From contig JAPYXD010000686.1 in assembly GCA_030998225.1 (NCBI GenBank), positions 1,674,001 to 1,738,000 of the forward strand: DNA of 64,000 nt, in the 5' to 3' direction. Of the stretch, positions 30,618 through 40,570 are shown piece after piece. Source of the stretch: Diplolepis rosae. Its lineage: Eukaryota; Arthropoda; Insecta; Hymenoptera; Diplolepididae. Positions within the stretch are counted from its first letter, which is position 1. Each line of letters opens with the position of its first letter. Made by a program: the position numbers and the translations under genes. The notes under the pieces were generated by a model. The model saw only the letters and a program-made list of their open reading frames with translations. It searched no databases and was not told the origin of the DNA.

Positions 30618-32840
30618 TTATTTCTTGTCAAAGTTTTCTTGGAAAACGTTTTTTTCTTTAGAAGTCATGAAAGTATCATTGTCATCAACTTGTAAATATT
30701 TTGATTTTTCCTGGCTATCATCAATAGGGTTTCTTGAGAGAGCATCTGCATTTACATTCATTTTTCCTGCTTTGTAAATTACATCAAAATCATATTCTGC
30801 GAGTTTTAATCTCCAACGTGAAACTCGTGAACAAGGGTCTTTAGAATTTTGAAACCAAACTAGAGGTTTGCGATCAGTCACTAAAGTAAATTTTCTTCCA
30901 TACAAATAAGGACGAAAATGAGTTACACAAAATATTATAGCAAGAGCTTCTTTTTCATATGTATCATATTTTTTCTCAGTATCACTTAGACTACGTGATG
31001 CATATGCTATTGGTTTATCTTTACCTATTTTACCTTGTGATAAAATACCTCCTATTGCAAATCCTGAGGCATCTGTCGTGAGTATAAAGGGTTGAGAAAA
31101 ATCAGGTCGTTGTAAAAGTGGTTCTTCACATAATTTTGCTTTTAAAATTTCGAAAGCTGCTTGTTGTTTTTCTGTCCAATTAAAAGGTATATCTTTTTTT
31201 AGAAGTTGATTTAAAGGACTTGCAATTTTTGAAAATCCATCAATAAATCGTCTATAATATCCTGCTAAGCCTAAAAATTGTTTAACATTTTTCTGTGTTT
31301 TTGGGACTGGAAAGTTTTTTACAGCTATTATCTTTTTTGGATCTGGACGTACTCCATTTTTATCAATTATATGACCTAAATATCCTACTTCAGGTCGTAA
31401 AAATTCGCATTTGTCTGGTTGTAAGTGAAGATTTGCTTTTCTAAGTCTTTCTGCTAAATTGTTGAATTTAATTTCGTGCTCTTCTAGAGTATTTGCATAT
31501 ATAACTATGTCATCAAGATATACAAAAAGTTCCGTTCCGATTAATCCAGTTAATGTTAAATCCATTAATCTCTGAAATGTGGCTGGTGCAGTTTTTAAAC
31601 CGAAAGGCATTCTATCGAATTCGTAATGACCGTGAGGTGTAGAAAACGCGGTTTTATGCGAGTCTTTTGGTTCCATTTTTATATGGTGAAAACCGGTAGC
31701 TAAATCAAACACTGAAAAATATTTTGCTGACCCTAGAGAATCAAGTATATCGTTTATATTAGGTAGAGGATACGAATCGCCAATTGTTTTTTCATTTAAT
31801 TTACGAAAATCAAGAACCATTCTCCATTTTATTTTTCCTTGGGAGTCAGGTTTTTTAGGAACTATCCACACTGGAGTGTTATATGGTGATTGTGAGGGCT
31901 TGATTATTTTATTTTTTAATAATTCATCGACTTGTCTTGTAATTTCTTCCTTGTGAACTGGGGGAAATCTATATTGTCTTGAAAAAATTGGAGCGTCATC
32001 TACAGTAGGAATTGAATGTTGTAATACATTAGTAGCTTCAAGTGGTTCTCCTGGGATTTTAAATCTGTCTGCATTATTTTTAATTAATTTTTCTACATGT
32101 TCATATTCATCTTGATTTAAGTGGTCTAATCGAAGAAGTTTTTTAATACATTCTACTCTGTCTTCGTCTGTTACATTATAAAATTTGCATGAGTTAATTA
32201 GAGAATTGTCAGTTTTTAAAAAGTTATTTAATATTTTACTTGATAAATCTTCGTTATTTGTTTGTTTGAAATTAATTAAATTTTCAATTTGTTTATAGCA
32301 TTCTTGTTCTTCAAAGTCTTCTAAATTAACTAATGGGACGGATAATGTAATTGGGATTTCATTTGTGTTTGCAAATTTTAAATAAGCTTTTCCTCTGTGA
32401 TTTTTTACAACTGCGTCACCTACGTAGACGCCATCTTGGATATGTAATCGAGGTACATACCCTTCACTCTTTTCTGTATTTTTTATATTAACATAAAATG
32501 TTGTAACTGTTCGAGCTGGAATAGTAAATGTATTGGTAGATTTAAAAGGGTAACAGTGGTTCTCAATTTCTAAGCATTTTGAAGTATAGTTTATATTCAC
32601 ACTATTATCTTGAAAAAATTCTGATCCTAATACTCCATCTTCTTCTACTGGGACTTCATTGGGAATAATGTTAAATATCGTTGGATAACCAAAAATGTTT
32701 ATTTTTACCTGTCCTAACGTGTAAAGTGGTAAATCATTAATTCCTGTAAGTTTCAATACGTTTTGGCTATTTATGGGTAGTTCAGGGTTGAGAACCTTTT
32801 GTTTAATTAAATTTCGAGCAGCACCAGTATCAATCATCAT
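30618..32840 (-). CDS. pol: Protease-reverse transcriptase-RNase H
   Basis: 740 residues from the first ATG. The same phase is open to about 33005, so translation probably enters from gag by frameshift. The protease active site DTGA stands at residues 4-7. RT has LPNINDILDSLGSAKYFSVF, FGLKTAPATFQRLMD and the catalytic FVYLDDIVIY (near plus 31505-31535). RNase H has ILTTDASGFAIGGIL and ALAIIFCVTHFRPYLYG. All catalytic acids seen are intact. It copies the genomic RNA into DNA in the particle. The frame ends at TAA 30618-30620. Confidence 0.95.
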   Translation of the reverse strand: MMIDTGAARNLIKQKVLNPELPINSQNVLKLTGINDLPLYTLGQVKINIFGYPTIFNIIPNEVPVEEDGVLGSEFFQDNSVNINYTSKCLEIENHCYPFKSTNTFTIPARTVTTFYVNIKNTEKSEGYVPRLHIQDGVYVGDAVVKNHRGKAYLKFANTNEIPITLSVPLVNLEDFEEQECYKQIENLINFKQTNNEDLSSKILNNFLKTDNSLINSCKFYNVTDEDRVECIKKLLRLDHLNQDEYEHVEKLIKNNADRFKIPGEPLEATNVLQHSIPTVDDAPIFSRQYRFPPVHKEEITRQVDELLKNKIIKPSQSPYNTPVWIVPKKPDSQGKIKWRMVLDFRKLNEKTIGDSYPLPNINDILDSLGSAKYFSVFDLATGFHHIKMEPKDSHKTAFSTPHGHYEFDRMPFGLKTAPATFQRLMDLTLTGLIGTELFVYLDDIVIYANTLEEHEIKFNNLAERLRKANLHLQPDKCEFLRPEVGYLGHIIDKNGVRPDPKKIIAVKNFPVPKTQKNVKQFLGLAGYYRRFIDGFSKIASPLNQLLKKDIPFNWTEKQQAAFEILKAKLCEEPLLQRPDFSQPFILTTDASGFAIGGILSQGKIGKDKPIAYASRSLSDTEKKYDTYEKEALAIIFCVTHFRPYLYGRKFTLVTDRKPLVWFQNSKDPCSRVSRWRLKLAEYDFDVIYKAGKMNVNADALSRNPIDDSQEKSKYLQVDDNDTFMTSKEKNVFQENFDKK

Positions 32841-33037
32841 GTGTGTTGGATTTTTTAGACCTTCCGTTGATATTATAATTGATGGAATTGAAGTGGACTT
32901 TGAAATATTTATTGTTGTTGTTGTATGATCGTTAGAAGTGGATGCCAGTGGTTCTCGATTTATGCTTTCCTCAGTGCACCCGTGCTGGGGAGAACTTTGG
33001 AGTTTTCCTGATTAGCTGTTTGTGATTGGTTATTTGG

Positions 33038-34558
33038 TCATATCTTGCAGTCTCGTACTAAATGACCGGGTTGTTTACAGTAATTGCAAATTATTTCAGT
33101 ATAATTTGAATTTTGTTGAGTGTCATTATTTTGTAAAAATCTATTTTCATATGGTTTATTTCGATTTTGAAACTGTCCTGAGTTAAAGTTTTTATACTGT
33201 CCTGGATTCAATTGTCTATTAGTATTATTAACATTATTGTTATTATTGTAAACATTTCTAGGAAAATTATTATTATTGTTGTATCTTTGTTGTAAAAAAT
33301 TATTATTATTGTTTCTATAATTGTTATTTCTATTTTGTAAAAAATGATTGTTGTTATTATTAAAATTATAATTTTTATTTCTTAAAAAATTGTTATTTGG
33401 AAAATTATTGTAATTGTTTTTTGCAAAATTATTATTATTATTACTTCTTTGACCATTGAAATTACTATATCCTTGTTGGTTAGGATGCAAAAATTTTTTT
33501 TGTTTATTGTTAAGAACTGCATCTTGAGCTTTACTTAAATGAAAACATTTTTCAGTTGTGTGACCTGGTTTTTTACAAATTAAACAAATAGTTTTATTTT
33601 CAAGTGCTACGTTGAATCGGGTGGTTTTATTACTTTTATTATTATTAATTGATTCTTCGGTTTTTAAATAATCCGTATTTCTATTTCTTCGCAGTGCAGA
33701 AGATGCAGCCAGTCTTCGTTCTATGTCTATTGTATCATTAACTACTTCCTTAAATGTGTCCTTTTCTTTTACACGAATTTCTAACTCAGGACGCAAACCT
33801 CGTATAAAACATTGAATTACATCTCTTTCTAAATTTTGTTTGAAAGCATTATCTACCTGACCGTCATTATTAAGTCTGTGAGCATCTTCTATTCTATCAG
33901 CAATTTCCTTAATTCTAGCAGCATAGGAAAGGACATTTTCTCTTTCCCACATAAATGTATTACCTAATTCTCCCTGCAATTGATATACGCTTTTCGCAGG
34001 GGCATATACTCTTTTCAATTTTTCTATTAATTCCTCTATTGTTGCATACGTTGACCCAAAAATACATTTTCGTGCCTCACCAGACAATTTACCTCTCAAT
34101 AGACGTGCAAGATTTTCTTGGGCAGCAGGTGTCGGCAGCATTGCCTTTGCTTCCATGCAACCCTCAATAAAATGGGACAATGGGAGGTTACTTCCGTCGA
34201 ACAAAGGGACCACCTCTAGCGCGTCGCGTAAGGATACCTGCTGGCTGTTAGGTATGGCTACGGCCATCTCTTCGTTGCTTACTATTACGGGATTATCCTG
34301 ATTTATGACTTCTGTATCGCTTTTGTCGTCGTCGCTATCGTTGTTACTAATTAGAGAGTCGCATGCCAATGAGGTTTTCAATTTTTCTTTCAAAGTTTTG
34401 TTTTCTATTGTTATTACCGTTGAGCTTAGCAAATTAGATTCGTCAAAATAAGATAATTCGTTCGTTAAAGTTTGATCTTGATTACTAGATCCTGTCACAA
34501 TGCTTAAATCTTTGACAAAAACTTGAATGAAACCCGCTAGTTTTACTGGAATTTTCAC
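33038..34558 (-). CDS. gag: Gag, main part (matrix/capsid and nucleocapsid)
   Basis: 506 residues in the phase that joins the N-terminal frame (34829-34485) after a one-base shift. The capsid part has VPLFDGSNLPLSHFIEGC and LQGELGNTFMWERENVLSYA, then LERDVIQCFIRGLRPELEIR, typical of retrotransposon Gag. Two CCHC knuckles, CLICKKPGHTTEKC (near 33545-33586) and CNYCKQPGHLVRDC (near 33048-33089), flank ~130 residues that are about half asparagine. Gag forms the particle and packages RNA. The Asn-rich linker is low complexity and prion-like in composition. Confidence 0.9.
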   Translation of the reverse strand: MKIPVKLAGFIQVFVKDLSIVTGSSNQDQTLTNELSYFDESNLLSSTVITIENKTLKEKLKTSLACDSLISNNDSDDDKSDTEVINQDNPVIVSNEEMAVAIPNSQQVSLRDALEVVPLFDGSNLPLSHFIEGCMEAKAMLPTPAAQENLARLLRGKLSGEARKCIFGSTYATIEELIEKLKRVYAPAKSVYQLQGELGNTFMWERENVLSYAARIKEIADRIEDAHRLNNDGQVDNAFKQNLERDVIQCFIRGLRPELEIRVKEKDTFKEVVNDTIDIERRLAASSALRRNRNTDYLKTEESINNNKSNKTTRFNVALENKTICLICKKPGHTTEKCFHLSKAQDAVLNNKQKKFLHPNQQGYSNFNGQRSNNNNNFAKNNYNNFPNNNFLRNKNYNFNNNNNHFLQNRNNNYRNNNNNFLQQRYNNNNNFPRNVYNNNNNVNNTNRQLNPGQYKNFNSGQFQNRNKPYENRFLQNNDTQQNSNYTEIICNYCKQPGHLVRDCKI

Positions 34559-34829
34559 TTAATATGCTTTGATCATTAATTAGCGTCTTGTCAAAACGTG
34601 AATCGTCTAGCTGAAGAGTGTCATCTAATTCTTGTTCAGCAGGAAAAGGGTTTGAAATATCTTTGTATTTATTATCGACTAAATTTCCCTTGATTTTACC
34701 TGATCTTTTTAGTTTCAAGGAATCTATTTGATTCTGATCCACAATTTTTGCGAGTTGGTTATCTTGTTTGGCTTTACTACGTGTGATAACCTTTTGGGCG
34801 GATTCTACAGGGGTATTTGAATTTGACAT
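34485..34829 (-). CDS. gag: Gag N-terminal frame
   Basis: The ATG at 34829 opens a 114-residue frame rich in Lys, Asp and Ser (TRSKAKQDNQLAK). It overlaps the main Gag frame (34558-33038) in another phase. The break lies between about 34490 and 34555. Since the LTRs are identical, this is a very recent indel, an assembly error or a real frameshift site. No domain is recognisable in this part. Confidence 0.7.
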   Translation of the reverse strand: MSNSNTPVESAQKVITRSKAKQDNQLAKIVDQNQIDSLKLKRSGKIKGNLVDNKYKDISNPFPAEQELDDTLQLDDSRFDKTLINDQSILSENSSKTSGFHSSFCQRFKHCDRI

Positions 34830-35896
34830 TGAGTCATTATAATTTTACAGTTTCCCTTTTATTGAGCGTTATCTTAGATTATTTATTGTTAATTATCAAT
34901 TGTTTATAACAATTTTAAAAAACTACATGTAAAATTTTGTTTGTTAATAAAGTGAAATTAGTAAAAGTATAATTTTAGTTTAAAACCAATCATAAAAATG
35001 ATATTAATAATAATTATTTAATTATTTTTATTTGTTTATAACAAAATTAAAATTTGTACTCTTTTATTGGGAAATAAAATAACAAAATGAGAATATAATT
35101 CTATAAAACATTCAAATAAATAAATAATCGCTCAAATTTTTTGTAAAATTATAATGTTAAATAAAACATTTGTTAAAATTATAACAATATATATATATAT
35201 GTATATTTATTTTGTACCAACCACGTGTGTCTTTTGTAAACTATAATAATCTATGTTATTAAATTAATAAATTATAAATTGTTTTTTTTTTTGTTTAAAT
35301 AAATAAAATTGTTTATAACAAGGATCAGATAAGATTCGAGTTATGCACAATTTATTCTTCTCTAGACTGGACAAGTTAGGCTCAAGCTCAGATCCTTGGA
35401 CAATCTTTGCAAATAAAAATATTCTGTTCCTTAACAGAGTTAAAATCAAAGTTATAAACAATACAATCACAAGCACTTCGAACTTTGCCCTACCCAATGA
35501 TCGTAATCAATGGTGACCGTTCAACGTACCCAAAAGGGACTTATACTCTCGTGTGCTGTTTTTTTTGTTTGTTTTAACTTAAATCAAAACTTAGTTAACA
35601 AATTAGAATAATTTTTTAATAAGATAAGTTACTTAATCACTTAGGTTATCCTCAAGGTCAGATCCCTGTGTGATTTTTCAAACTTATTTTATTTTATACA
35701 ATTTATATAAATTATAAAATTTCAAAGAAATGATTTGATTATTAAATCATTAAGGTTAGCCTCAAGGTCAAATCCCTTTGTGATCTAACAAATCTATTTT
35801 ATTGAAATTTCAAGTTACAAGTTGAAATAATATTTCATAATCATTTATTTATTCACTAGAAATAATCAATGCGTTAATTTTCAATTGACTTGTGTT
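34830..35896 (-). promoter_or_regulatory. 5' leader of element A with direct repeats
   Basis: About 1.07 kb of AT-rich leader between the primer site and gag. A block of the form AGGTTA.CCTCAAGGTCA.A is present at 35643 and 35755 (about 109 bp apart), with a shorter related piece near 35378. Such repeats in a gypsy leader could be protein-binding (insulator-like) sites. A 77-codon frame at 35264-35497 with a hydrophobic N-terminus is possible but unsupported. Confidence 0.45.
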
Positions 35897-35914
35897 TTCC
35901 GGGCCGATGCACCA
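35897..35914 (-). promoter_or_regulatory. Primer-binding site, tRNA-Gly-like
   Basis: The minus strand reads TGGTGCATCGGCCCGGAA, complementary to the 3' end of an insect tRNA-Gly with about one mismatch, from memory of the tRNA. It lies 15 bases inside the 5' LTR instead of the usual 0-5. Element B has the same layout (49491-49508, 14-base gap), so the spacing is a lineage trait. Confidence 0.6.
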
Positions 35915-35929
35915 GAAAAAAAGGAAGTA

Positions 35930-36781
35930 TGTTACGTCACAAATACGTAAATACTTACTTTGATCGAAGATTCCTCGTTTTAAGTTAGGATCGAATGATC
36001 CTCGCTTAGGGATGAGGATAAGTCAATGAAAGACACAATGATTATGAATATAATACAAATTGAATTTATTTTACTGGTTAAAATTTCCGGATATACATTC
36101 GTTAAGACAATTCTGATATAATGTAGGCACAGGCTGGTTGGTACGTAGGTGAGAAAGAGACAAAGAATAAAGATAGAGAGAGAGAGAGGTTCGGTACCTT
36201 TATGATTCGTAAGTTGTGTTGAGGTTTAATCCACACGGCGGTGAGTTGTAAGTACTGGATCCCCACAGGTGTATTCCAAGTGTGTGAGAGAGACGGAGTT
36301 ATAGGCCGCACAGGTATATTCCGTAAAGGGCGGCGATTCAAATTTACGACACTGTTCGAAGATCTTTACAAGATCTATTCAAGTCTACGATGACTTTTAC
36401 GACTCCCGAACTTGGATTTTAAATTGTCCCAATCGAATTTTATTAATCTCAAACTCAGAGATTTCCGAAGTTAAATTGAAATACCGCACTGGACTATTGT
36501 CGCGAGACCGGTTATAAATCCGAAGGAAAATTTAAGTGTCGAACTAGACGAAGAATTTACTGACTGCTTTCTCTTGGTGTGGGCCTCTTTTATATTTTTC
36601 TATACAAATTGACGGTCAGCGAAAATCGTGACGTAGTCATATCTTCTTAGAGGAGAAGGGGCCCTATACTGCTCCCTACTTCCCCTACTCCCTATTCTCC
36701 TTTATCGATTCTCTCATAGATTTCTAACTCAAACCAGCCTGTGTGTATTATATACATTCAAATACGTCGCGGGACGTGACA
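35930..36781 (-). repeat. Element A 5' LTR
   Basis: 852 bp, the same as 19064-19915. In the sense orientation it has a TATA-like GTATATAATA at plus 36746-36755. Near its end, AAAGTAAGTATT (plus 35951-35961) is a strong splice-donor-like sequence, which could serve all accessory mRNAs. Confidence 0.93.
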
Positions 36782-36785
36782 ATAT

Positions 36786-37449
36786 GAATAGTAGGCTTTT
36801 TCTCCTTAAAGCGAGAGCGAAAAGAGCACTAAACGAAGGCAAAACGAGAGCATGAGGAGATCGAGGCGAGTGTTTGACGAGGTAAGTTTCTATGGAGTTG
36901 ATCATCGCCTCACTCTCGAAAAACGGGAAAACGGTAATATGTGCAGTTTTCGATGATCAGAAGAGAGTTAACTATGAATGCTGAACATTTCTAGATTCTC
37001 TTCTCACATTCTCGCAGCCATCGTTATACATTCGCCTCAATCTCGACAGTAGAGATTGAGGCGAGTCTTAGGATTTCGACACGGGGATTGTACTACATTC
37101 ATTTGAAGAATTCAAAAAATCCAAACTATCAATATTTTGATAAATATTTCTAAATTTATTAAAATATAATATACATCGATTTTTAAAAACTTCTTGAAGA
37201 AGCTACATATTTTAAAAATTGCATGACTTTTTTGAATTCTATTCAACCCCAAGATAGAATCCAGAAAAGAATTTCTAAAAATATTTTGATTAGGTTAAGA
37301 AATCACTATGAAGACATACTGAAAAGAACCTTCGGAAATCTAAATCTAAATTAAAATTTCTTTTGTAATATCTTTCTATAAAATAAAACACTTTGACAAA
37401 AGTTGAAACTCCAGGTCAATCTGTAATTTCCGATGGTAGTTTATATATA
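36786..37449. other. Non-coding flank, start of an R1-related copy
   Basis: 36790-37080 is GC-richer, with several GAGGCGAG / CTCGCCTC pieces, including the hairpin CGCCTCAATCTC...GAGATTGAGGCG at 37030-37061. From ~37090 the sequence matches the R1 family (inverted relative to 5540-5690). No gene. Confidence 0.5.
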
Positions 37450-37451
37450 TA

Positions 37452-38208
37452 AAGGGTTTCCCAATAAGGGTGATATGTTTTGAAATTGAAAAAAAACACT
37501 GAATATTCATTCGGAATTGATCGAAATCTTTTTTATTATATTGGATATTCTATGCCATTTATGATTTAAACAATATATCGGCCAAATGTCCCCCGAGACT
37601 TGAGCCAAAAATGCGCCTCATCAGAAAAGATGATTTTTTGATGAAAATTGGGATGATTTTCAATTGATTCCAGAGCCCAATCCGCGAACTCCCGACGCAA
37701 ACGATGGTCATTAGGCTTCAGTTCTTGGGCCAGAATCATCTTATAGGGATGCAGGCCAAGATCCAATCGCAAAATACGCCAGGTAGTCATCCTGGACAGG
37801 CCCAATTCCTGAGATCGGCGTGGCACGGACAATTCACGATTTTCCTCGATACTGGCCTGTACGGCGGCTATATTCTGTGTAGAACGTGCGGTACGCATAC
37901 GATTTTTAGGCTTAGTATCCAATAGAGTAAATTCACTCTCCAACTTATCGATTATTCGACGAATTGAGAGCGCGGATGGAGCAGAATGACGACCATATTT
38001 TGCACGATATGCTCTTTGAACACCGACAAAACTTCTCGAATTTTGATAAAATAATTGGACAATTTCCAAACGTTGTGGAAGCGTGAAACTACTCATGATT
38101 AAATGGCAAACCTTACTGATGACAACTGACAGCAGACGTCAAAAATTTCAGTTCAAATGAGCCCGATAGGGACATTCTAAATCATATCACCCCTATTGGG
38201 AAACCCTT
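37452..38208. mobile_element. Tc1/mariner-superfamily element, internally deleted
   Basis: 757 bp with TIRs AAGGGTTTCCCAATAAGGGT (37452) and its complement (ends 38208, with a few mismatches). It is flanked by TA at 37450-37451 and 38209-38210 and inserted in a copy of repeat R1. It encodes only the front half of a transposase. Confidence 0.88.
37566..38096 (-). pseudogene. Truncated Tc1/mariner-type transposase
   Basis: 176 residues from the ATG at 38096. The N-terminal helix-turn-helix (LPQRLEIVQLFYQNSRSFVG, with SPSALSIRRI-like and SRMTTWRILRLDLGLHPYKM blocks) is characteristic of the subgroup with a DUF4817-like N-terminus. The first catalytic Asp is present (KIIFSDEAHFWL). The frame ends eight residues later in unrelated sequence (SRGTFGRYIV), so the rest of the DDE/D domain is deleted. 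It could still bind TIRs and act as a repressor; it cannot catalyse transposition. Confidence 0.82.
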
Positions 38209-38210
38209 TA

Positions 38211-39560
38211 TATATATACATACGAATTGTCATGTAAAAGATGTTAAATTCCAAAAAATTTTATTCAATGTATTTTATTTTTTAGTAACCGTTTGTCGAC
38301 TTAGCTTCATAACAAGAAAAGTTTGAGGTGTAAATTCACATATAATTTATGTATTTTCTTAAATCAGCAAACACTTCATTTACATTCATCTATTGAAATT
38401 GCCATATGTCTTAGGTAAAAAAAGATAATTTTGCTTCCAAAAATAGAAAAATTATTATTGAAGAGATCATTTCAAAGAAAAGAGATTAATTTCCAAGAAA
38501 AATATTTGAAGCATAATAAAAATAAATTTAACAAATTTTATTTTTACCCCGACTTTTTTTCTTATCGCTTCAAACCAAATTTTAAAAAAAATGATGTGAT
38601 TCAAATAAATCAAGAATCGTTTTTTCAGGAAAAAGACCTAATACAACCTAGCCATTTCCATATTTCTAAAATGAATAAGTTTTTACCAAATTCAGTAATT
38701 TTTTTACAAGAATTTTGTTTTGGAAATTTTATTTTTAATGCTTTTAGCCATTAAAGAATTTATTATAATTTCCAAAAAATGGAAACGGTTAAGTTGTAGA
38801 AAGCCTTTTTCTTAAAAAAATTATCCGTGATTTCACAGAATCACATCATTTTCTAAAATTTGGTATGAAGCGATAAGAAAACAAGTCCGGGTAAAAATAA
38901 AATTTGTTAAATGTATTATTTTTTTATGTTTTAATTTTTTTTCTTGGAAACTAATCTGTTTTCTTGCAAATAATCTCTTCAATAATAATATTGCTATTCT
39001 TGAAAAAAAAATTATCTATTTTTGCCTGAAGTCTAATTTTTGTGGATGAACTACCTTAAATCAGCAAACACTTCATTTACATTTATTTATCGAAATTTTC
39101 ATACAAAAGATGTTACCTATTATAAAAATGTTCAAACCCTTCATTTTTGAAACTTGTATTTCATCTTGAATGATATCTTATTAAAAATATTCTCTACATA
39201 ATTTAAAAAAAAAATGCTGAAATCGATATTTTGTTTCGAATCTTTAAGCATTTATTGACTTTGAATTTCATTAAAAAATTATTTTTCAAGTATTTAAATC
39301 ATCTTAAAATTTCACAAAATCTTTTAGATACTTATTTCAGATCAATATTTTTCAAAGTATATAGAAAAAAAGTGTAATTTTTTTAATGCTATATTCCGTA
39401 ATTTTGAATTCTGCGTCTATTTCGCGCCTCCTTTGCATGAAGTCGAGAAAAATACAATTTCTGATTTTAACTCGACAACCGACAGCGTGAAATCGAAGCA
39501 AGTTAGTGGGGATACACTGACATGACGCGCTTCATTGTGTATGCTCCCACATATTATTAT
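38211..39560 (+). repeat. Repeat family R1, second copy
   Basis: It continues the copy interrupted by the Tc1/mariner element. The segment near 39390-39510 matches 56930-57065 directly and 4560-4720 inverted. 38500-38620 and 38850-38960 contain an imperfect inverted repeat (AAATTTTATTTTTACCCCGA versus CGGGTAAAAATAAAATTT). A 107-codon frame inside has no coding character. Confidence 0.55.
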
Positions 39561-40560
39561 ATTATAGTGAAAAACTTAAAATTTTGGTCAAAATTGTTAG
39601 TCACATTTTAGTCCGCCATATTGGAATCGCCATTTTTATTCTTCTTCTTTATTTTTATTCTCGATTTTGGCTGAGATACCACTTATTTTTTTGGTGGGGG
39701 TCCGCCATATTGGATCGGCCATTTTGAATTTCGAAAAAATGATTTCAGATTCGTAATCAGCGATGTCCACAACTCATAATTCTATGTAATTGTTACAAAA
39801 TATTGACATTCTACCACGAATAATTCATCGAAAGTGTTCTCAAAACTTTAAACGCGTTTATCTCAAAACATGATTCTTCAAAACTGCGTACAATCTCATT
39901 TGAAAACGGTTCAATTTAAAGACTTCATCTTTTGACCTCTCGAAAGAAAACCTTTTTCATTGGAGGAATGACCTATAAAATCTACAAATTCTTTGTATTC
40001 ACTATTTTTTGTCAAGCCTTAAAGTGGAAAAAAATATAAGCTTTTTGAATCCTACAACCGTTTCCTTCTATGTTTTTTCATTGGCCCACAACAAAATTCC
40101 AAACTTTGCTTACTTTTTGGTCATTTGAATGAGAACCTCCCCTTAATTGATGAAATTGAGATTTCATTACTATTATTCAATTATGAAAACAAGAAAATCA
40201 ACTATGTAAATATGTTAATATATTGATATAAGAGAGGAGATGCCAGCTGCCAGAGGTAAATCTTATATTGCCTAATGACTCGAAATAAATATTAGAAGTG
40301 TTGAAAAAGAAGTTATAATGAAGTTGTCAGCTTGATAAGATTGTATAGGATTTAATTTGATGATGATGATGAGAGTATAAATCCTCAACATGTCGTTTCT
40401 CAGCTTCCTAAAATAAATTAGTCTATTTACCATCATTTGGTATTGATGACAGCATGCAGATAGATTTACTGAAAATAAGGCAAAGAATTAGGTTAGTAAT
40501 TAGCATACAAATATAAACATGCTAAAAAGAAAAATAAGAGAGGTGTGTGTATGAGATTCA
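39561..40560. other. Non-coding; two CCGCCATATTGGA motifs
   Basis: GTCCGCCATATTGGA is found at about 39612 and 39706, each followed within 10 bases by GCCATTTT. The rest is AT-rich, without genes. The 3' end and 3' LTR of element B should lie here but were not found. Confidence 0.45.
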
Positions 40561-40570
40561 TGTTTATTAT

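Larger units (their letters stand above)
19060..36785 (-). mobile_element. Element A: 17.7-kb complex Ty3/gypsy provirus with TSD
   Basis: 852-bp LTRs at 19064-19915 and 35930-36781 look identical by eye. They start TG and end CA and are flanked by ATAT (19060-19063 and 36782-36785). Transcription is on the minus strand: 36,781 is the 5' end. Order: LTR, tRNA-Gly-like primer site, leader, gag, protease/RT/RNase H, linker-integrase, CARD protein, env1, tail frame, double-dsRBD protein, dsRBD-knuckle protein, env2, two Cys-rich proteins, dsRBD-knuckle protein, polypurine tract, LTR. Ordinary gypsy/errantiviruses are 5-9 kb with gag, pol and env only. LTR identity implies recent insertion. A possible caution is that part of the 3' half was acquired by nesting, but no internal LTRs or TIRs are seen. 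Confidence 0.92.

Noticed and set aside
35264..35497. 77-codon frame in the proviral leader
   Set aside because: A hydrophobic start but no conservation seen in element B and no acceptor.
38431..38754. 107-codon plus-strand frame
   Set aside because: Lys/Phe/Asn composition of AT-rich repeat, with an inverted duplicate nearby.
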